The notes under the pieces were generated by a model. It was not told where the DNA came from, searched no databases, and saw nothing but the letters and a program-made list of their open reading frames with translations. From Arachis hypogaea (Eukaryota > Streptophyta > Magnoliopsida > Fabales > Fabaceae), in NCBI RefSeq assembly GCF_003086295.3, contig NC_092051.1, forward strand, positions 8,548,810-8,612,809: 64,000 nt of DNA. Direction: 5' to 3'. Position 1 is the first letter of the stretch. The number at the start of each line of letters is the position of its first letter. Shown here one piece after another: positions 57,391 to 64,000 of the stretch. A program made the translations under genes and the position numbers.

Positions 57391-59131
57391 TTAAGTACAC
57401 AAATACATAGTAGAAACAATAGCATTGGATGCATTTAAGGAAGCTCTGCCTAGAATGATATTATAAGGACTTTTGCAATCGACAACGAGATATTGTATCT
57501 CTATGGTTTTACTGTCAGGATAATCTCCAAAAGTGGTTTGCAACCAGATGTAGCCTCGGATGGAGACTCGCTCACCTGAGAAACCTGCCAGTTCTCCGAA
57601 TGATGGTTGGAGGGTCTTATCGCTTAGTTTAATCTTTTGGAACGTTGAATAGAATAACACGTCTGCATTACTCCCTGGATCCATCAGGATCTTCTTTACT
57701 AGCGGCTCTTCGACCTGTGCTGTGATGACTACGGGGTCGTCCAGGTTGCGGTCGGTTGCCTTATAGTCTTTAGGGATGAACGAGATCTCTGGTTTGTCCT
57801 TGTTGATGGGTTGGGATAAGGTTGACTCTGTCATAGTCATCATGGTTCGGTACGACCTTTTTCTTGCTGAGTTTGTGCATCTGCCACCTGCAAAACCACC
57901 GGAAATACAATTTATTATTCTGCGAGGTGGATTGATATCATTGTCTACCTTTTTCCCTTTATCTCGTGAATTGTCAATTGTTTTAGATTGCTGGCCGAGG
58001 TCTTCTATGTTCCACTTTCGTCTGCGGCTATCGATATATTTGTCCAATAGTCCTTGGCGGGCTAGCTTTTCGAGGACATCCTTCGCTATTACACAGTCAT
58101 CCGTGGTATGTCCATACTTCTAATGGAAGGCGCAGTATTTGAATTTGTCTACATATCGCTGGTCTTAGTATGTACCGGCCCTGCTTGGGGTTTGATGAGT
58201 TTCGAGTGCAGGATGTCTTTTATAACATTTCCCTTTTTGTATTAAGGGGAGTGTAGCTGTCGAATTTGGGTGTCAATCTGAATGACCTCTGGTCTGTTTT
58301 ATTGCTCGAATGCTTGTTTCGTCTTTCGTCCTCTCTATTCGAGGTAACTCTTCGCAATGCTCAGAATTCCTCAATTTCGATATGGGTTGTTGCTTTTTCT
58401 CGAAATTTAGCCGGAGTCTTTGGTTTTGCTATGACTATGGTCTCTTGAAATTTCCCTAGGCGAAGGCCGCTCTTTAGAGCGTGAAGGTGGACTTTAGGGT
58501 TTAGGTTAGGTATTTCATTAGTTGCTTCTGCAAACCTGGTCATATAGTCTTTCAGGCTTTCATTTGGCCCTTGTTTGATAGCGCTCAGGTAGTCGGAATT
58601 GTGGACGTATATTTTGGATGCGGAAAAATAGTTGACGAACTGCTCGGCCAGCTCATCAAAATTGGAGATGGAACCTTCAAGGAGGTTGGAGAATGAAATT
58701 AGGGCGGCTCCGTCCAGAAAGGTTGGGAAGGTGCAGCAAAAAAGTTGGTCGGATTCTTTGTTCATGAACATCATAGTGTGGAATTTAGTGACGTGGACAT
58801 TTAGGCCTCCTATTCCTTGGTAGGGTTTTAAAGTCGTTGGTAGGGTGAAGTTTTTGGGCATTTCGAAGTTCATGACTTCCTTTGTGAAGGGATTGGTTCT
58901 TTTGGTGGTTGTTTTCGGGGGATTAGGTATAGTGTGTTTTGTCTCCGATGTGTGCTCATCGTTGTTGTCTTTGTCATCAGCGTTCTTGTGTTCTCCTCCT
59001 TTGCTATGGTCGTGCTGCCTCTGGCGTAAGAGTTCGGCCATTCTCTGGTTTTCGGCCCTAAGGGCCTCATTGATTGCCAGGAGTTCAGCCTGGTTAATAT
59101 TTGAAGGAGCATGGCTGTGCTCGTCCGCCAT
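57391..59131 (-). pseudogene. Tat gag and protease
   Basis: The ATG at 59131 gives MADEHSHAPSNINQAELLAI, with a Gln/Glu-rich helix and the gag core (FLDGAALISFSNLL, YLSAIKQGPNESLKDYMTRF), until a stop at 58361. A zinc-binding remnant (CAFH, GHTTDDC; near 58145-58105) lies between frames. The frame 58047-57391 has the protease site ILMDPGSNADVLFYSTF and the end NIILGRASLNA. At least three stops or shifts. Confidence 0.88.
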
Positions 59132-59200
59132 ATGCTGTGGCCTGCAAAAAAGAGTAGAAAATGTATAGAATAAAGGGTTGTGGGGTTAGAAAAAGTCGGG

Positions 59201-59220
59201 GCCCCACGATGGGCGCCAAA
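59201..59220 (-). promoter_or_regulatory. Primer-binding site of the Tat element
   Basis: On minus TTTGGCGCCCATCGTGGGGC follows the 5' LTR after six bases; a TGGCGCC start is common in Tat/Athila elements. Confidence 0.75.
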
Positions 59221-59226
59221 TATTCC

Positions 59227-59615
59227 TGTGTGAATCTAGACACTCCGAGGTATAGCTCGTCCTGCTGGAGCTCAGACCGGCTTTCCTTGGAGCGGAAGGA
59301 TAGAGCGTCGTCTACTTGCCGAGGAGGCGGCGTTGGGCACCTGCAAAGAGACTCCAACGCTTAAGTAAGTAAGAGTGTGAAGTAATTCAGAATAAAACAT
59401 TGTGTACCTCTAGCTTAGTAGCTTACTCATATATATATTGAGTTGTTGTGAGGTTTGTTATTCGTATCAAGTTTGTTATTCGTATCTCTGTTGCTATTTT
59501 GACGAAGTCTTCTGTTAGTACTTTGATAGTTGGAATTTGTAGTGGTTTGGTTAGAGGGATTTGCGGACGTTTAATTCCGAGCTGTTTAAATTAGATCAAT
59601 TTTAGTAACGGATCA
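59227..59615 (-). repeat. 5' LTR of the Tat element
   Basis: 389 bp, minus-strand TGATCCGTTACT to TTCACACA; the partner of 41309-41705. Outside it follows the ATT run. Confidence 0.92.

Positions 59616-59655
<40 letters not shown>
59616..59655. repeat. (ATT)n microsatellite at the right edge of the Tat element
   Basis: A direct continuation of the microsatellite seen at 41254-41303, split by the Tat insertion. Confidence 0.9.
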
Positions 59656-60096
59656 GACAATTGAATTAACTTTATGCCTATAAAAGAATTATCTATCGAT
59701 TATGAAGAAAAATAATAGAAAGTTCACAAAAAAATATTATTTATACTAAAGTATATAAAAAATTATCTTAGTATATCTATTTTTAAATAATTTTATTTTA
59801 TTTTTTAAAATCCTCATACAACAATCTATCCTATATCATAATTCAAAATAAAAATAATTATGATAACAAATCCGAGCTATGCACGAACCTATTAAACCCT
59901 TGTATCTTACATTCTTATTATATTATTGTCTCATGATAATATGATATCATCTGCAATATTATATTGGATGAATATATATAAAATACGTAGCATGACAATT
60001 TGAAAATAGCCACAATGAAGCAAATTTAAATGTGGAAGATATCGTATGATAAATAGCGTTAACAATAATAAATCTCCATACGGCATAAGTGAGAAG
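59656..60096. other. AT-rich gap between Tat element and LINE
   Basis: No gene or repeat recognised. It is possibly the old flank of the LINE insertion. Confidence 0.5.
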
Positions 60097-63000
60097 TTTT
60101 TTCATTTTTTTTAATCTAAGATAATGATTTCATTACTAAGAAAAAATCCATTAAGGACTTACATGCACTGGGATAAATAAAGAAAAGTTCCACCAACCGA
60201 ATTTAATTAAAAGTTTATTACATTAAAGAAGTATGAAGAATTAGTAAATTCAGTTCATTCCCATTTGTTCTTGTTGCATAGTACGAGCTTCTTCAACACA
60301 AAGGGATGGAGGTTTTTTGTACTCATCGAAGATGAAGTTATTTCTGGCCTTCTAAAACTGCCATAGAAGGTTAGCCGCTAGCTCTATTCGATCTGATTTG
60401 TCACTGAAAGCTTCCATTTTTTTTGTAACTTCTTTTCAACATCGCCAAAGGTGTTCATCTGGGTTTAGGACGGGAAAATCTACTAAGTGCCAAGCTTCCA
60501 ACGAATCAGTGCAGAACCACAGACAATGGTGGACTGACTCTTCCGCCGAACCACACCTAGGACAGGTCGAGTTCACTGTTTCAATTCTGGCACTAACTTT
60601 GAGCTTTACCGGTAAGGCATCGTGTAGTAATTTCCAAATAAAGCTTCGAATTTTTGGTTGACTTTTCAAATTCCAGATGCTAGAACAAAGGGGTTTTGAG
60701 TGGCATTGTTCCGGAAGAAACTCAAGCGGCGGAAGATTGAATTGGAAAGCAATGCTGTACCCAGATGCAACCGAGTATGCACCAGTTCGGTTCATCATCC
60801 AGGTAACCTTATCTTCTCCTCCCTAGATATTTATTTGTAAAATAGCTGTTGCTACTGCTGGGCTTAATGTCTTTGTTATTTTTTGTTGATTCCACTGGTC
60901 ATTTTATTGAATTAGTTCAGACACCCATTTTGGAGCATGATATGAGGTTGGGGTAGGATTAGGAGTAATAGCCACAAAGTTCATGACCCAAGAATCTTCT
61001 TTAATTCTGATTGATCTGCCATTTTCAACTCTCCAGAGAATTCCTTTTTCCAACACCTTTATGCTTTCTATGATGCTATGCCATCCCCAAGGGGGGTTTG
61101 TTCCTGTCTCAGCACTCAAAAATGTGGAAAATCTAAAGTATTTGCTTTTTAGGACCTTGTAGATTAACGAATGAGGTCTTGTTAAAAGCCTCCATACTTG
61201 CTTTGCAAGCATTGCAAGGTTAAAAGCTTTCATGTCTTTAAAATTGAGTCCACCTTGTGATTTCAGTCTACACGTTATCTTCTATCCCACCCAATGTATC
61301 CTCCGTTCATTACCTTTTTGTCTCCACCAAAACTGCATAATAGCTTTTTAAATCTCTTCTAGTAGAGTGTCTGGTAGCTTGAAACAGCTTAAGGTGTAAA
61401 TCGAAATCGCCGTTGCGACAGCTTTAATTAGGATTTCCCTGCCAGAAGAAGACAAGAGAGACCTTTTCCATAGCTAGAGTTTCTGGTTTATCTTGTCTTT
61501 GATATAGTTAAAAGTAGCTCTTTTTGACCTCTGAATCACCGCTGGGAGTCCCAGATACTTGTTCTGGTTCCCCACATGAGGCACTCGAAGGATATTAGCT
61601 AGGTGATCTCGAGTAGGTCCCGGGGTATTCCGACTAAAGAACACAGATGATTTATTCAGGTTCACCACTTGGCCACTCACTTCCTCATATGTCTTCAGTA
61701 TTCTGATAAGACTGTGACAATATTTCTCAGAGGCTCGGCAGAAAAGGATAGAATCATCTGCAAAAAATAGATGACTGAGTCTTGGGCAGCTGTGACTTAG
61801 TCTCAATCCAAAAAATTCATGTCTCTGTTCTCCTCTGTGGAGCTGATGGGATAGTCCCTCTGCACAAAAAAGGAATAGATATGGGAAGAGGGGGTCGCCT
61901 TGTCGCAATCCCCTACATGGTTTGAAAAAACCACGAGGTTGTCCATCCACAGTAAAAGAGTAAGAAACCGTCATCACACATTCCTTGATCTAGTTAATCC
62001 ATTTGTTGCAAAATCCAAATTTTCTCATTATCTCCCAAAGAAAAGACCATTCAACCCTGTCATACACTTTGCTCATATCCAGTTTCAAAGCCAAATCATA
62101 CTGACCAAATATCTTATTCTTTTGAAAGTGCATAAATTCATGTGCTATCAAAACGTTATCACTGATCAAACGACCCTTGATAAAAGCACTTTAGGAATCA
62201 CTAATAACTCTGTTCATAACCAACTGAAGTCTGTGCACCAAAATTTTAAAAATAATTTTGTAGAAAACACTACTAAGACTTATGAGCCTAATATGTGTCA
62301 TAGAGGTAGCATTTTCAATCTTTGGAATAAGACAGATATTTGTATGATTAAAAGCTTTTAAAAGTTTACCTTTAGCAAAGAAGCTCTTGACCGCTTGTAC
62401 CACATCCTCCTTAATTGTTTTCCAGAAAAAGTGAAAAAACTTGGCCGTGAAACCATCATCACCAGGGGCTGAGAATGGGTTTATAGAAAAAGCAGCAACT
62501 TTAACCTCTTGTTCTGTGATTGGCCTGGTTAACATACGGTTGGTGGTAGCATTGATCTTAGGTGAAATATCACGAATTTCTTCTGTGGGGTCCCTCGGTT
62601 TACTGGATGAGAATAGTTTTGTGAAGTAATTCTGAGCAATAGAAGCTATTTCCTCTGTATCCGTTGCTATATGCCCTTCTTCATCCTCTAACATATGGAT
62701 CTTATTCTTACGATTCCTTGTCTTGAACTTAGAATGAAAGAATTTAGTGTTGCGGTCCTCCCAGTTAAGCCATTGAACTCTTGAATTCTCTTTCCAGTAT
62801 CTCTCTTCCATTTCTAATTCATCTTCTGCCTCCAAACACTGGATTGTCACTGGATTGGCTTGGTCAGCTTTTTCTTTCTCGTTTTCTAATCGTCCCTTTA
62901 ACTCAGAGATTTTGCTTTGGGAATTGGAATTAGAATGTTGCTGCCACACCACCAACTTGTGTCTGCATAACTTGAGTTTCCCAGCTAGTCTAAACATAGG

Positions 63001-64000
63001 AGACCCTATAATTGTATGTTTCCAACAGCTCTTTATCAAATTCACCACTTCAGATTTTTTGCACCACCTTTCCTGAAACCGGAATCTCCTCTTTGCTCTT
63101 CTTTCAAGTCTCTCTGTGCTAAGGAGCAAAGGCCTATGATCAGACCCAATATCATTCAAATGAGAGACATAAGCATTGGAAAATTCTTCTCTCCAATCTT
63201 TAGACACCAACACTCTGTCAAGTCTTTCTCTAATCAAGTTACTGCCAAATTGTCTATTACACCAAGTGAACTTCTCCCCCTCATAGCCTAGATCCAATAG
63301 TCTACCCTCATTAATAAAATCATTAAAAGTTTGGATAGATGTATTCGATTTAGGTCTACCTCCTTCCTTTTCATGGCTAGCTAGTATGGCATTATAATCA
63401 CCAAGAACCGCAATATTGTCCCTGCTGTTTTCCATGACTGCATCAGTTGACGAAATTGTTCCTCCCTTCTTCGCTCTTCCGTGCTGAAGTATACTCCTAT
63501 AGCCTCCTATTGTTGTCCACCTTGTTGACTCTTATAAGAGAATTGAATAAAGAAGCTCTCTTGACGTAAAATCTGCACCTCCACCCCTGCTTTCCATGCT
63601 ACCACCAGTCCACCCGAGAGGCCATTAGAATCTACTGTTTTCCAAAACTGAAAACCAACTTTCTTCATCACACCCTCCACTAACGAGGCATTATTCTTAG
63701 TTTCGCAAAGGAACATTACCTCGGAAAAATGGGATTTAATAATCCCTTGGATGTTGTGAACTATCAGGGGTTTGGTTCATATCTCCTTGGGTGCCTCTTT
63801 TTGGGTGGCACCCTCTCCCCTTACAGTTGATGTGTTATCTTCTTGGCAAAATTTCTTGTTGTTACTTAGGTTTCCTGAATCCTCCGAAACTCTTTTTACT
63901 CCTGAGACTGATTTTGATTTAAACCCCTTCCTTGCCAACTACTTCAAGCTTTGCCTTTTGCCTTCTTTTTTGCTGATCACCTCCGCTGAACTTCCAATAG
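60097..64000 (-). mobile_element. L1-type LINE, 3' part, continuing beyond the window
   Basis: On minus it has endonuclease, reverse transcriptase and a C-terminal zinc-finger region, followed by an approximately 300-bp 3' UTR. A T-rich run at about 60097-60113 could be the poly-A tail. The 5' part (ORF1) is outside the window or starts in 63780-64000, where no domain was recognised. The 3' end is an estimate. Confidence 0.85.
60436..63770 (-). pseudogene. LINE ORF2: endonuclease, reverse transcriptase, zf-RVT
   Basis: Frame 63716-63507 has the endonuclease start (MFLCETKNN). After a shift near 63450, one frame runs from 63435 to 60436: endonuclease (VLGDYNAIL, IRERLDRVLVS, IGSDHRPLLL); the RT start (INPFSAPGDDGFTAKFF, ICLIPKIENA); after stops at 62188-62190 and 61978-61980, the palm with LRQGDPLFPYLFLFCAEG and catalytic FADD (LFFADDSILFCRAS, near 61760). 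Stops follow near 61471, 61347 and 61277; then the segment with GWHSIIESIKVLEKGILWRVENG, and the zf-RVT region CPRCGSAEESVHHCLWFC (near 60540). ORF2 proteins nick DNA and reverse-transcribe their RNA at the nick. This copy is dead but not old. Confidence 0.92.

Larger units (their letters stand above)
41309..59615 (-). mobile_element. Ty3/gypsy retrotransposon, Tat lineage, split by a nested element
   Basis: In minus orientation the 5' LTR is 59615-59227, then PBS, gag, protease, RT, two RNase H domains, integrase, an antisense accessory gene, and the 3' LTR 41705-41309. The second RNase H-like domain after the first (DGASNSKGSGAGILLE, near 55700) and the missing chromodomain are marks of the Tat group. 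Without the 10.3-kb Athila insertion and its duplicated target it would be about 8 kb. Coding regions have several stops and frameshifts. Confidence 0.93.

Noticed and set aside
62441..63291. Plus-strand frames inside the LINE region
   Set aside because: Antisense shadows of the ORF2 frame on the minus strand.

Overview
The window is plant nuclear DNA. It is AT-rich, has spliced genes with GT-AG introns, plant-specific gene families, and is mostly transposable elements. Several repeat families resemble ones I associate with peanut (Arachis) and other legumes; that attribution is from memory and was not checked.

Three host genes look intact, each with a complete exon chain. (1) 10928-12952, minus strand: six-exon gene for a TMEM14/FAX-type plastid membrane protein of 229 aa. 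(2) 21774-24862, plus strand: eight-exon gene for an organellar RecA, closest to mitochondrial RECA3, 391 aa. (3) 27034-29417, plus strand: three-exon GH17 endo-beta-1,3-glucanase with signal peptide, 350 aa. No tRNA, rRNA, CRISPR or prokaryotic feature was seen.

Layout: 1-1892 is the 3' end of a Ty1/copia element with undamaged RT-RNase H coding. 2186-8594 is a complete but decayed relative, with TSD AATTT and a hAT-type element inside its 5' LTR. 8642-9945 is a long-TIR element. 13165-13531 is a MITE. 13581-17875 is a Mutator-like element (MULE) carrying a plant-mobile-domain (PMD) gene and a transposase gene, convergent and fused tail to tail by a deletion. 19041-20430 is degenerate duplicated AT-rich DNA interrupted by a MITE with a perfect 9-bp TSD. 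Around the glucanase gene lie a SINE and several related MITE pieces. 29665-35447 is a possible large TIR-bounded unit holding an approximately 0.6-kb duplication and a 109-bp minisatellite. 36841-39322 holds two hAT-type elements and one further MITE. 41309-59615 is a Tat-lineage Ty3/gypsy element (minus strand) whose integrase gene is split by a 10.3-kb Athila-lineage element (44062-54396, minus strand). 60097-64000 is the 3' part of an L1-type LINE on the minus strand, running off the right edge.

The most unusual signals are non-coding. The Athila-like element carries CpG-dense, near-palindromic 12-mers arranged mainly in pairs at an exact 17-nt pitch, in both LTRs and in the 3' spacer. 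The two copia elements carry inverted repeats spanning the polypurine-tract/LTR junction whose arms differ in sequence between elements but stay perfectly complementary. The MULE has dyad-symmetric TCGGACC-type motifs near both ends. The glucanase gene has an intron in its catalytic region flanked by a direct repeat at its two splice sites. No convincing new protein-coding system was found.
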